64,000 nucleotides of DNA from Streptomyces sp. CA-278952 (lineage in GTDB: Bacteria > Actinomycetota > Actinomycetes > Streptomycetales > Streptomycetaceae). The notes beneath the pieces are model-generated. The model was not told the origin of the DNA. It saw only the letters and a program-made list of their open reading frames with translations, and did no database searches. The stretch is from assembly GCF_028747205.1 (NCBI RefSeq), contig NZ_CP112880.1:806001-870000 (forward strand), read 5' to 3'. Of this stretch, positions 1 to 9,035 are shown one piece after another. Numbering within the stretch: the stretch's first letter is position 1; each line of letters starts with the position of its first letter. The position numbers and the translations under genes are program-made.

Positions 1-1016
1 TCCTCACCGGCGTCCTTCGTCCACTCGCCCGGTTCCGCCCAGGCGTGCGGGGCCAGATTGAAGGTGCCCCAGTGGATCGGCAGCAGTACGCCGTGCGGGC
101 GACCGCCCTGGAGGTCCAGGTGGGCGCGCATGCCTTCGGCGGGGGTCATGTGGATGTCCGGCCAGTACTCCGAGTACGCGCCGATCTGGATCATGGTGGC
201 GTCGAAGGGCCCGTGTCCGGCCCCGATGTCCCGGAAGCCGGGGAAATAGCCGGTGTCCCCACTGTGGTAGATCCGGTGCTCCGGACCCGCGACGGCCCAC
301 GACGCCCAGAGGGCGTGCTGCTGGTTGCGCAGCCCGCGGCCGCAGAAGTGGCGTGCCGGGGTGGCGGTGAGGCTGATTCCGGCGACGGTCGCGGTCTCGT
401 TCCAGTCGAGCTCGCGCATCCGGCTCGTGGGGACGCCCCAGCGCTCCAGATGGGCTCCGACACCGAGAGGCACGGCGAAGACCGTGCCGGTGCCGGCCAG
501 TGCGTGGATCGTCGGCAGGTCGAGGTGGTCGTAGTGGTCGTGGGAGATGACGACCACGTCGACGGGTCCGAGCGCGGCCAGCGACAGCGGAGTGGGGTGC
601 AGGCGCTTGGGCCCGGCGAAGGGGAACGGGGAACAGCGCTCGCCCCAGACCGGGTCGAACAGGACCCGCCGCCCGTCGATCTCCGCCAGCACGCTGGAAT
701 GGCCCATCCAGGTCAGCCGGAGCCCGGTGGCGGGGGGTACGGCCAGATCGGCGAGGGTCGTGGCGTGGACGGGCACGTTGCCCATCGGCGTCCTGCGGGC
801 CCGCTGCTCCTTGTGGAAGTAGATCTTGGCGAACTCGACGGTGGACCCGGAGGGCCTGGTCCGCGCCCCCACCGGGTTCTGGAACACTCCGTCGACGAAA
901 TGGGGCGAGCGGCGGATGCGCTCCATCCGCGCTCCGGCCGGATCGGCTCCGAAGGACTCGGTGCGCATCGCGCGCAGTCTCGTGCGGAACGGAAGCAAGT
1001 AGTCAGCGCCGGTCAC
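1..1016 (-). CDS. MBL-fold metallohydrolase (UlaG / NAPE-PLD-like), 3' end outside window
   Basis: The protein belongs to the metallo-beta-lactamase superfamily, in the branch of UlaG and N-acylphosphatidylethanolamine phospholipase D-like hydrolases. The zinc-binding motif HDHYDHLD is clear in the middle of the protein, preceded by WMGHSSVL and FDPVWGERCSPF. Near the window edge is WGTFNLAPHAWAEP, the usual C-terminal block of this branch. The GTG start at 1016 has a CAGGAG ribosome site five bases upstream. An ATG four bases earlier runs into a stop after two codons, so it is not the start. The reading frame is still open at base 1, so the last residues are missing. The natural substrate cannot be told from sequence. 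Confidence 0.9.
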   Translation of the reverse strand, partial: MTGADYLLPFRTRLRAMRTESFGADPAGARMERIRRSPHFVDGVFQNPVGARTRPSGSTVEFAKIYFHKEQRARRTPMGNVPVHATTLADLAVPPATGLRLTWMGHSSVLAEIDGRRVLFDPVWGERCSPFPFAGPKRLHPTPLSLAALGPVDVVVISHDHYDHLDLPTIHALAGTGTVFAVPLGVGAHLERWGVPTSRMRELDWNETATVAGISLTATPARHFCGRGLRNQQHALWASWAVAGPEHRIYHSGDTGYFPGFRDIGAGHGPFDATMIQIGAYSEYWPDIHMTPAEGMRAHLDLQGGRPHGVLLPIHWGTFNLAPHAWAEPGEWTKDAGE

Positions 1017-1120
1017 AACATCTCCTGAGGGAGTCGGTGTCGTCTCATTATGGTCGGCCTGTACGACAGGGCGAGCCCAGAAGATGCTGAACGGGGCAAC
1101 CGGCCCGGCCGGCGGCGACA

Positions 1121-2146
<1,026 letters not shown>

Positions 2147-2155
<9 letters not shown>

Positions 2156-3148
2156 GCGCACCGGTGCGTAGGCCGCTCCGTCCAGTCCGAACGTCCAGGC
2201 CACCCCCTCCTTCGCGGTCCGGGTGGCGGGCGGCACGCGCAGCCAGTAGGTGCGGTACGTACCGTCCGGCTCGGGGGTGGAGTTGACCACCTCGACCATC
2301 ACCACGTCCTCGTCGCCCGCGAGGGAGATGCGCCAGAGGATGCCCGTCTCGTCGCGGTGGACCGGTTCGGCGCCCGACTCGGTGAGATACCGGTCGTAGC
2401 CGTAGTACTCCAGCATCACGCGGCGCAGCTCCGCGTTCTCCTCGGCGCGGATCCGCTCGGGGGTGAGGGAGGACAGCTCGGCCAGGAACGCGGCGGGAAC
2501 GGGCATGCCGCGCCAGGCGTGGAGGGCGAAGCCGTCCCCGTAGGCGAGGGCCGGTCCCTCGCCGTGGTCGAGCCGGCCCGCCTCGTCGCGGTGGAGGACG
2601 TCGGGCCGCTCGCTGATGACCGCGGCGTGCTCGTAGGGCCACCACCAGCCGGCGTTGCGGGCCACCTCCGCGAGGCCCGTCAGCCGGTCGCCCCGCCCGT
2701 CGAAGGCGGCGAGCCAGGCGGCGTCGTGCTGGCCGAGCACGGCGTCCAGGAGCACCAGCCGCACGGCGCCCTCGTCCGCGGGTCGCGGCGCCAGGTCCGC
2801 GACGACACCGGTCCGTATCCGCTCGGCGAGTGCGCCCGTGGTCTCCCACAGCTGGGCTCCGGTGGCGGACCAGAGCGCCGACCAGCCCGCCGGGCCCAGC
2901 TCGTCGTACATCCGGCGGCGCTCCTCGGCCCATGGGCGGGTGCGGACCTCCTCGCGCACCGACCGTCCGGCGTCGGCCAGCTTCTCCACCGTCTCGACGG
3001 CGGCCCGCGGCGATGCGGCCCAGATGATCCGGTCCGGCTCGGCCAGGCCCGCGGTGCGATAGGCGCGCCGCACACCGGCCTCGGCCGCCGCCCGGTCCGC
3101 CCGGCCGGTCGCCGCCGCCACGCTCCGCCAGGAATTCACGTTCTGCAT
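2147..3148 (-). CDS. DUF6745 domain-containing protein
   Basis: A 333-residue protein matching, by memory of its conserved blocks, the actinobacterial DUF6745 family. Characteristic segments are a Trp-rich stretch ARNAGWWWPYEHAAVISERP, the motif ALHAWRGMPVPAAFL, and a C-terminal block GTYRTYWLRVPP. There is no signal peptide or membrane segment, so it should be cytoplasmic. No catalytic motif is recognisable and no function is assigned to the family. The ATG at 3148 lies after a GGGGAC purine stretch. It follows the 108-residue gene at 3541 in the same direction, 66 bases apart, and the pair is divergent from the STM4015-STM4011 operon, with which it may act. Confidence 0.8.
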
Positions 3149-3214
3149 CGGTTGTCCCCGTCCCCTGCTGTGCTCGTTCTGGAAAGCTGTGCTTGCTCCG
3201 GCGTGGCGGAACGG

Positions 3215-3541
3215 TCAGTCCGCCACGATCCGGATCGCGCCGGGTGCGTACTCCCGCTGCCGCACGACGCGGAACCAGCCCCTGGGGAGCGGGATCACCG
3301 CGTGCTCCTCGTGCACCACCCGCCCGCCCTCGGGGAGATGGAGCAGCATCGGGCCGAACTGACCCGCTTCCCGGATCAGCCGGCCGGGGCCCTGCACGGC
3401 GTGCGCGTGTCCGGTGACCTCTCCCAGCGCGAGCACCAGCCGCCCCCGCCCGTCGCGCAGTTCGCCCGGGGCCTCCAGGAAGGGGGCGGGCACCGCCGAC
3501 TCCTCCAACTCCATGATCAGTACATCGCCCTGCCGGTACAC
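3215..3541 (-). CDS. Small uncharacterised protein with QGDV...GEVTGHAH motifs
   Basis: A 108-residue protein beginning MYRQGDVLIMELEE, with a central ALGEVTGHAHAV block and an ending with HEEHAVIPLPRGWFRVVRQREYAPGA. Short proteins with this QGDV / GEVTGHAH / REYAP pattern are scattered in bacterial and phage genomes, but I know of no function. The conserved His residues (GHAH, HEEH) could bind metal in a small beta-rich fold; that is inference. It is the first gene of a two-gene leftward unit with the DUF6745 gene, and its start lies 176 bases from the first STM4015 gene on the other strand. Confidence 0.75.
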   Translation of the reverse strand: MYRQGDVLIMELEESAVPAPFLEAPGELRDGRGRLVLALGEVTGHAHAVQGPGRLIREAGQFGPMLLHLPEGGRVVHEEHAVIPLPRGWFRVVRQREYAPGAIRIVAD

Positions 3542-3605
3542 AGACGTCTCCCCTCGGTCGCGGCACCCGCTGTGCCGACCATGGGAAAAACGCTACGGGC
3601 AGGGT

Positions 3606-3660
3606 CTGACAACGGACCGCCGCGGCGGCCGTGGACGGGTCCCGGTCGCGGCGTTGTCAG
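3606..3660. promoter_or_regulatory. Spaced inverted repeat in the divergent DUF6745 / STM4015 promoter region
   Basis: CTGACAACG at 3606-3614 is matched by its reverse complement CGTTGTCAG at 3652-3660, 37 bases away, in the only intergenic space between the two divergent units. It could hold half-sites of an operator shared by both. There is no direct evidence of function. Confidence 0.35.
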
Positions 3661-3717
3661 TGCGGCTTGATAAACCTTGCGGACATCCGCAGTCCCCAGG
3701 AGCAGGAGTTCAGGGCC

Positions 3718-4671
3718 ATGTACGGTGCGCAGCATCTGCACGAGTTCGGCGGCCTTCCGGTCGTCGACTTCCAGCACACGTCCGACGAGGGCTCCCGGCC
3801 CGCCGCGGACGCCGTGGCCTGGCGTGTCTCCGTCGACCCGTACGACGACGACGACCGGCCCTGGGAGGAGGAGTTCGCCGACTTCCTGGACAAGGTCGAC
3901 CCGGCCGGCGTCCGAGCCCTGCTCATCGGCCAGTGGGGCGAGGCGTACGAGGAGACCTCCTCCGCGGCGATCGGCCGGGTGATCGCCGCCGCCGACCGGC
4001 TGACCTCGCTGGAGGCGGTGTTCGTCGGGGATCTGGAGGCGGAGGAGGCCGAGATCACCTGGATCCAGCAGTCGGACGTGACCGTGCTGCTGGCCGCCTT
4101 CCCCGGGCTGACGGAGTTCGGCGTGCGCGGCGGCTCCGGGCTGGTGTTCCCGCCGGCGAAACACGCTGCGCTGCGGTCGCTGACCGTCCAGGCGGGCGGT
4201 CTCCCCGCCGAGGTGGTCCGGGGTGTGCTGGACAGCGAACTGCCCGCGCTGGAGCGGCTGGACCTCTGGCTCGGTGTGTCCGCCTACGAGGGCGATACCG
4301 ACCTCGCCGACCTCGCTCCGCTGCTGGCCGGCACCCGTTTTCCCCGGCTGAACCACCTGGGCGTGCGCAACAGCGAGATCCAGAACGAGATCACGTCGGC
4401 CGTCGCCTCGGCTCCGGTAGTCGCCCAGCTGCGGGTCCTCGACCTGTCGAACGGGACGCTGGGCGACGAAGGGGCGGCCGCCCTCCTCGAAGGGCAGCCG
4501 CTGACCCATCTGGAACTCCTCGATCTCCACCACCACTTCCTCACCGACGCGATGGCCGAGCGGGTCCGTTCCGCCCTGGAGCCGCACGGCGTGCGGGTCG
4601 ACCTCTCCGAGAAGTGCGAGCCCTGGGGCGACCGGGGTGCCGAGGGCCGCTACACCGCCGTCTCGGAGTAG
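3718..4671 (+). CDS. STM4015-family leucine-rich-repeat protein (first copy)
   Basis: A 317-residue protein of the family named after Salmonella STM4015. The N-terminal part carries LHEFGGLPVVDF and a conserved segment ending in WIQQSDVTVLLAAFPGLTEF. The C-terminal half is built of leucine-rich repeats (LERLDLWLG, FPRLNHLGVRNSEI, LRVLDLSNGTL, LELLDLHHHFL). The ATG at 3718 has a CAGGAG site nine bases upstream and aligns with the start of the second copy; an open frame reaching back to 3631 is not needed. The protein ends in GRYTAVSE, nearly identical to the end of the next gene. Only six bases separate it from that gene. No function is known; the repeats suggest a scaffold, recognition module or modified substrate. 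Confidence 0.88.
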   Translation: MYGAQHLHEFGGLPVVDFQHTSDEGSRPAADAVAWRVSVDPYDDDDRPWEEEFADFLDKVDPAGVRALLIGQWGEAYEETSSAAIGRVIAAADRLTSLEAVFVGDLEAEEAEITWIQQSDVTVLLAAFPGLTEFGVRGGSGLVFPPAKHAALRSLTVQAGGLPAEVVRGVLDSELPALERLDLWLGVSAYEGDTDLADLAPLLAGTRFPRLNHLGVRNSEIQNEITSAVASAPVVAQLRVLDLSNGTLGDEGAAALLEGQPLTHLELLDLHHHFLTDAMAERVRSALEPHGVRVDLSEKCEPWGDRGAEGRYTAVSE

Positions 4672-4677
4672 GGCGCC

Positions 4678-5637
4678 ATGACATACATCGGCCTCGAGCA
4701 CCTTGACCGCTTCCACGGGCTGCCGGTCCACACCCCGGCGCCGTCGTCCGGATTCCTGCCCGCCGCCGAGACCGTGGCCTGGCGGCTGGAGGGCGACTAC
4801 GGCGAGGACAGGGACTTCGCCGGCTGGTGGCAGGAGTTCCTGGACACGGTGGACACGGCCCGGGTCCAGGCGCTCGTCGTCGGCCCCTGGTGGCATGACG
4901 GCCACACGCCGTTCGCCCCGGTGATGGAGCTGATCGTCGCCCACGCGGACCGCTTCCCCGGGCTGCGCGGGCTCTTCCTCGCCGATGTCGTGGATGAGGA
5001 GTGCCATGTGTCCTGGTTGCAGATGTGCGACATCACCCCGGTGCTCGAAGCGCTGCCGCTGCTGGAGGAGTTCGCCGTGCGTGGCTGTGGCCGGGAGGGG
5101 CTGGGGCTGCGCCCGCTGCGCCATGCGTCGCTGAAGTCGCTGCGCTTCGAGTCCGGCGGCCTGCCCGGCGAGGTGGTGCGGGCGGTCTCCGCGAGCCAAC
5201 TGCCCGCGTTGGAGCGGCTGGACCTGTGGTTCGGCAGATCGTGGTACGGCGGCGACGCCACCGTCGACGACATCCGGCCGGTCCTGTCGGGGGGCGTGTT
5301 CCCCCGGCTGCGCCACCTGGGGCTGCAGAACAGCGAGATACAGGACGAGATCGCCGCCGCGGTCGGTTCCGCGCCCGTCGTCGCCCAGTTGGAGACCCTG
5401 GCGCTGTCGATGGGCACCCTGAGCGACACGGGCGGCGAGGCCCTGCTCAACGGGCAGCCCCTGAACCACCTGGCCACGCTCGACCTGCGCCACCACTACC
5501 TCACCGAGCCGGTGCTGGACCGCGTCAGGACCGCGTGTGCCCCGGCCGTCGTCGAGGCGGGCGAGGCCGAGAAGGACTACGGGGACCCGGACGACGAGGA
5601 CTACGAACCGGAACGCTATGTCGCGGTCAGCGAGTAG
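4678..5637 (+). CDS. STM4015-family leucine-rich-repeat protein (second copy)
   Basis: A 319-residue paralogue of the preceding gene with the same layout: LDRFHGLPVHTP at the start, WLQMCDITPVLEALPLLEEFAV, then leucine-rich repeats (LERLDLWFG, FPRLRHLGLQNSEI, LETLALSMGTL, LATLDLRHHYL). An acidic spacer (about residues 300-312, rich in Asp and Glu) leads to the C-terminal RYVAVSE, matching the RYTAVSE tail of the first copy although the residues just before it differ. The two proteins are clearly diverged, so this is an old duplication. Its 3' end overlaps the STM4014 gene by 20 bases, which points to translational coupling. The exact role is unknown. Confidence 0.88.
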   Translation: MTYIGLEHLDRFHGLPVHTPAPSSGFLPAAETVAWRLEGDYGEDRDFAGWWQEFLDTVDTARVQALVVGPWWHDGHTPFAPVMELIVAHADRFPGLRGLFLADVVDEECHVSWLQMCDITPVLEALPLLEEFAVRGCGREGLGLRPLRHASLKSLRFESGGLPGEVVRAVSASQLPALERLDLWFGRSWYGGDATVDDIRPVLSGGVFPRLRHLGLQNSEIQDEIAAAVGSAPVVAQLETLALSMGTLSDTGGEALLNGQPLNHLATLDLRHHYLTEPVLDRVRTACAPAVVEAGEAEKDYGDPDDEDYEPERYVAVSE

Positions 5638-6775
5638 CGGCGGGGACGGCCCGGTGCCGCGCTTCGCGGTCGTCGGCAATCCGGACAACCGCCGGGTCGC
5701 CTTCTTCGAGGAGGCCGTGCGCTCGGCCGGGCTGCCGCCGGCCCGGGTGGTGCCCTGGCTCCGGGTGCTGCGCGGCGAGGCGGCGTTCGCGGCGGGCGAG
5801 AGCGTACGGATCGATTCGCCCGGTGAGGACGACGAAGTGGAGCGGCTGCTCCGCGGGGTCGACGACCCGACCCGGGTGGAGGGTTCGGCCCGGTGGTACG
5901 AGCGCTTCACCGCGGCGGTGGGCGCGGTGGCGGGCGCCGCCTCGGCCGCCGGCGCCGAGGTGCTGGGCTCCCCCGGTGACATCGCCGTGCTCTTCGACAA
6001 GCGGCTGTGCCACGGGCTCCTCGACCGTGCGGGGGTCCCCGTGCCCGCCTCCCCGACGTCCGGCCCCGGGGCGGCCCCGGTGCGCGGCTGGTCCGACGTA
6101 CGGGAGTTGCTGCGCGAGCATCGGATGCCCCGGGCGTTCGTGAAGCTCGCGCACGGCTCCTCCGCCTCCGGGGTGCTGGCGGTGGAGACGGCGGGACCCG
6201 GCCGGGTCCGGGCGAGCACCTCCGTGGAGCGGGACGCGTCGGGCCGGCTGTTCAACTCGCTGCGGGTGCGGCGCTACAGCTCGGAGGCGGAGGTCGGCGC
6301 GGTCGTGGACGCGCTGGCCCCGGACGGGCTGCACATCGAGCGCTGGCTGCCGAAGGCGTCCCAGCGGGGACGGGCCGCGGATCTGCGGATCGTGGTGGTC
6401 GGCGGCCGGGCGACGCACGCCGTGGTGCGGACGAGCACGAGCCCCATGACCAATCTGCATCTGGGCGGAGCGCGCGGCGACCTCGACGAGGTCCGGGCCG
6501 CCGTGGCGGCCGCCGGCGGCTGCTGGCGTGAGGCGCTGGCGATGTGCGAGCGGGCGGCGGCCTGCTTCCCCGGGACGCCCTGTGTGGGCGTCGACCTCCT
6601 GCCCACGGCCGGCTGGCGGCGCTTCGCCGTCGGCGAGGTCAACGCTTTCGGCGACCTGCTGCCCGGACTGACCGGTCTGCCGGGCAGCGGCGCCGAGGGT
6701 CTGAACACCTATGCGGCGCAGGTCGCCGCCGTACTGGACCGAGCAAGGAACCACCGTGCCGTCACCCCTTCCTGA
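5618..6775 (+). CDS. STM4014-family ATP-grasp protein
   Basis: A 385-residue protein with ATP-grasp features. An N-terminal pre-grasp domain (FAVVGNPDNRRVAFFEEAV) is followed by SPGDIAVLFDKRLCHGLLD and GVPVPAS, the nucleotide-binding loop segment FVKLAHGSSASGV, and the C-terminal metal-binding motif VGEVNAFGDLLPG, whose Glu and Asn would hold magnesium. ATP-grasp enzymes join a carboxylate to an amine or thiol through an acyl phosphate, so a peptide- or amino-acid-ligating step is likely in this operon; the substrate is not known. The start is ATG 5618 inside the preceding gene; a GTG about 30 bases downstream is the main alternative. The 3' end overlaps the next start by 20 bases. Confidence 0.87.
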   Translation: MSRSASSGGDGPVPRFAVVGNPDNRRVAFFEEAVRSAGLPPARVVPWLRVLRGEAAFAAGESVRIDSPGEDDEVERLLRGVDDPTRVEGSARWYERFTAAVGAVAGAASAAGAEVLGSPGDIAVLFDKRLCHGLLDRAGVPVPASPTSGPGAAPVRGWSDVRELLREHRMPRAFVKLAHGSSASGVLAVETAGPGRVRASTSVERDASGRLFNSLRVRRYSSEAEVGAVVDALAPDGLHIERWLPKASQRGRAADLRIVVVGGRATHAVVRTSTSPMTNLHLGGARGDLDEVRAAVAAAGGCWREALAMCERAAACFPGTPCVGVDLLPTAGWRRFAVGEVNAFGDLLPGLTGLPGSGAEGLNTYAAQVAAVLDRARNHRAVTPS

Positions 6776-7649
6776 CCCCGACACGTCCCCGCTGCCCGGC
6801 GGCTGCGGCCGGCCCGACATGGGCGAGGTCGTGGGAAGCCACGATCTGCTGCTGGTCACCCTGGACACCCTGCGGCACGATGTCGCCGTCGAGCTGGCAG
6901 ATGCCGGGCGGCTCCCCAACCTCGCCCGGCATCTGCCCGGGGGCGGCTGGGAGGAGCGGCATGCTCCGGGCAGCTTCACCTACGCCTCGCACCAGGCGAT
7001 GTTCGCCGGGTTCCTGCCGACGCCCGCCTCCCCCGGCCCGCATCCCCGGTTGTTCGCGGCGCGGTTCGCGGGCAGTGAGACGACGGCGGACGGCACGTTC
7101 GTGTTCGACACGCCGGATCTGGTGTCGGGGCTGGCCGCCGAGGGTTACCGCACGGTGTGCGTCGGCGGGGTCGGCTTCTTCAACCGTCAGGGGCCGCTCG
7201 GATCGGTGCTGCCCGGGATGTTCCAGGAGAGCCACTGGGAACCCGGCTTCGGCGTCGCCTCCCCCACCTCGTTCGAGGAGCAGGTGGCCAGGGCGGAGCA
7301 GGTCGTCGCGGCGCTCCCCCGGGAGCAGCGGCTGTTCCTCTTCGTCAACGTGTCCGCCCTGCACCAGCCGAACTGGTTCCATCTGCCCGGGGCGACCCAT
7401 GAGGCGGGCGACTCCCGGGCCACGCACGCGGCGGCCCTGGAGTACGTGGACCGGCACATCGGCCGGCTCTTCGCCGCGGCGAGCAGCCGTCGCCGGTGCT
7501 TCGCCATCGTCTGCTCGGACCACGGCACCGCCTACGGCGACGACGGCTACACCGGTCACCGGCTCGGCCACCCGGCCGTCTGGACCGTCCCGTACGCCCA
7601 CTTCTTCCTCGAACCATCCGCGTCGCTCGCCCCGGGGGCCGCCCGATGA
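6756..7649 (+). CDS. STM4013/SEN3800-family alkaline-phosphatase/sulfatase-fold hydrolase
   Basis: A 297-residue protein of the alkaline phosphatase superfamily. Metal-binding signatures are visible at both ends: DLLLVTLDTLRHDVA near the N-terminus, and CSDHGTAYGDDGYTGHRLGH near the C-terminus, with the DH and H...H ligands. The nucleophile is expected in the SFTYASHQAMF segment, where Thr or Ser can serve. There is no signal peptide, so it acts in the cytoplasm, unlike most sulfatases. GTG 6756 is chosen because AAGGAA lies just upstream; an ATG further upstream lacks a ribosome site. It overlaps STM4014 at its start, and its TGA stop overlaps the ATG of the radical SAM gene. The reaction is unknown; phosphoester or phosphonate hydrolysis are options. 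Confidence 0.87.
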   Translation: MPSPLPDPDTSPLPGGCGRPDMGEVVGSHDLLLVTLDTLRHDVAVELADAGRLPNLARHLPGGGWEERHAPGSFTYASHQAMFAGFLPTPASPGPHPRLFAARFAGSETTADGTFVFDTPDLVSGLAAEGYRTVCVGGVGFFNRQGPLGSVLPGMFQESHWEPGFGVASPTSFEEQVARAEQVVAALPREQRLFLFVNVSALHQPNWFHLPGATHEAGDSRATHAAALEYVDRHIGRLFAAASSRRRCFAIVCSDHGTAYGDDGYTGHRLGHPAVWTVPYAHFFLEPSASLAPGAAR

Positions 7650-9028
7650 CCACCACCGTCGCCGCGGGAGCGGCCACCGCCGTCCGGCCGTACGAGAGTT
7701 ACGTCTACGCCTATCCGCACAAGACGGCCTACCGGCCGCTTCGGGACCGTCCGGCGCTGCGGTCGCTGTGGGCGGCGGAGCCCAAGGACGCGCTCTCCCT
7801 CTACCTCCACATACCGTTCTGCGAGGTCCGCTGCGGTTTCTGCAACCTCTTCACCCGGATCGGCGCGCCCGAGGAGCTGACAACGCGCTATCTGGACGCG
7901 TTGGAGCGGCAGGCCGTCGCCGTGCGGGACGCGCTGGGCGACGAGGAGCCGGTGCGGTTCGCCGCGGCGGCGTTCGGGGGCGGCACGCCGACGTTCCTGA
8001 CCGCGAGTGAGCTGGAGCGGCTCTGCGACATAGCGGAGAAGCGGATGGGCGCCGACCTGCGCTCGGTGCCGCTGTCGGTGGAGACCTCCCCGTCCACGGC
8101 GACGGCGGACCGACTGGCGGTGCTGGCCGACCGGGGCACGACGCGGATCAGCATCGGTGTGCAGAGTTTCGTGGACGAGGAGGCGCGGGCCGCCGTCCGT
8201 CCGCAGCGTCGCGCCGATGTGGAGGCGGCGCTCGGCCGGATCCGCGAGGCCCGGATCCCGGTGCTGAACATCGACCTGATCTACGGCATCGACGGGCAGA
8301 CCGAGCGCAGCTGGCTCTCCTCGCTGGACGCGGCGCTGGCCTGGCGGCCGGAGGAGCTGTATCTCTATCCGCTGTACGTCCGCCCGCTCACCGGTCTGCA
8401 CCGCCGGGGCGCGGCGGCCGGCGCCGAGGCGGAGGCCCTGGAGCAGGCCGCCTGGGACGAGCAGCGGCTGCGGCTGTACGCGGTGGGGCGGGACCATCTG
8501 CTGGCGCACGGCTACGAACAGGTGTCGATGCGGATGTTCCGGCGGTCCGACGGACCGCGGGAACAGAAGGGTCCCGAGGACTACGCCTGCCAGACCGACG
8601 GCATGATCGGCCTCGGCTGCGGTGCCCGTTCGTACACGGCGGCCCTGCACTACTCCTTCGACTACGCGGTGGACATGCGGGAGATCCGGTCGATCATCGA
8701 CGGGTTCACCGCCGTCGAGGACTTCTCCCGGGCCGAGGTCGGCCGGTACGTCGACGCGGACGAGGCGCGACGGAGGCATCTGCTGCAGTCGCTGCTCCAG
8801 GCGGCGGGGCTGCCGGTGGCGGACTACCGGGCCCGGTTCGGTACGGATCCGGGCGCGGATTTCCCGGCCGAGCTGGCGGGGTTCGCGGCCCGTGGCTGGC
8901 TGGACGCGTCGGCGCCGGACGGTCTGCTGAGGCTGTCCCCGTCGGGCCTCGCCCACTCCGACGCGCTGGGTCCCGCGCTGTTCTCCCCCGGGGTGCGGGC
9001 CGCGATGGCCGCGTACGAGCGGAGGTGA
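7646..9028 (+). CDS. STM4012-family radical SAM protein (HemN-like)
   Basis: A 460-residue radical SAM enzyme. The [4Fe-4S] ligands are Cys59, Cys63 and Cys66 in the HIPFCEVRCGFCNLF motif, followed by a GGGTP SAM-binding segment (AAFGGGTPTF) and ISIGVQSF, as in HemN. It has the HemN-like C-terminal extension (ADYRARFGTDPGADF then winged-helix-like residues). The context has nothing to do with haem, so oxygen-independent coproporphyrinogen oxidase, the usual automatic label, is unlikely. The ATG at 7646 overlaps the preceding TGA (ATGA), and the next gene starts seven bases after the stop. It probably performs a radical modification on a substrate supplied by this operon. Confidence 0.9.
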   Translation: MTTTVAAGAATAVRPYESYVYAYPHKTAYRPLRDRPALRSLWAAEPKDALSLYLHIPFCEVRCGFCNLFTRIGAPEELTTRYLDALERQAVAVRDALGDEEPVRFAAAAFGGGTPTFLTASELERLCDIAEKRMGADLRSVPLSVETSPSTATADRLAVLADRGTTRISIGVQSFVDEEARAAVRPQRRADVEAALGRIREARIPVLNIDLIYGIDGQTERSWLSSLDAALAWRPEELYLYPLYVRPLTGLHRRGAAAGAEAEALEQAAWDEQRLRLYAVGRDHLLAHGYEQVSMRMFRRSDGPREQKGPEDYACQTDGMIGLGCGARSYTAALHYSFDYAVDMREIRSIIDGFTAVEDFSRAEVGRYVDADEARRRHLLQSLLQAAGLPVADYRARFGTDPGADFPAELAGFAARGWLDASAPDGLLRLSPSGLAHSDALGPALFSPGVRAAMAAYERR

Positions 9029-9035
9029 CGGGGCC

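Noticed and set aside
3517..6255. A 912-codon minus-strand open frame opposite the STM4015 and STM4014 genes
   Set aside because: Composition is typical of a shadow frame, and it lies on the antisense of well-supported genes.
7646..9028. Oxygen-independent coproporphyrinogen III oxidase (hemN)
   Set aside because: The similarity is to the radical SAM core and C-terminal layout only. The operon context and the STM4012 family make a haem role unlikely.
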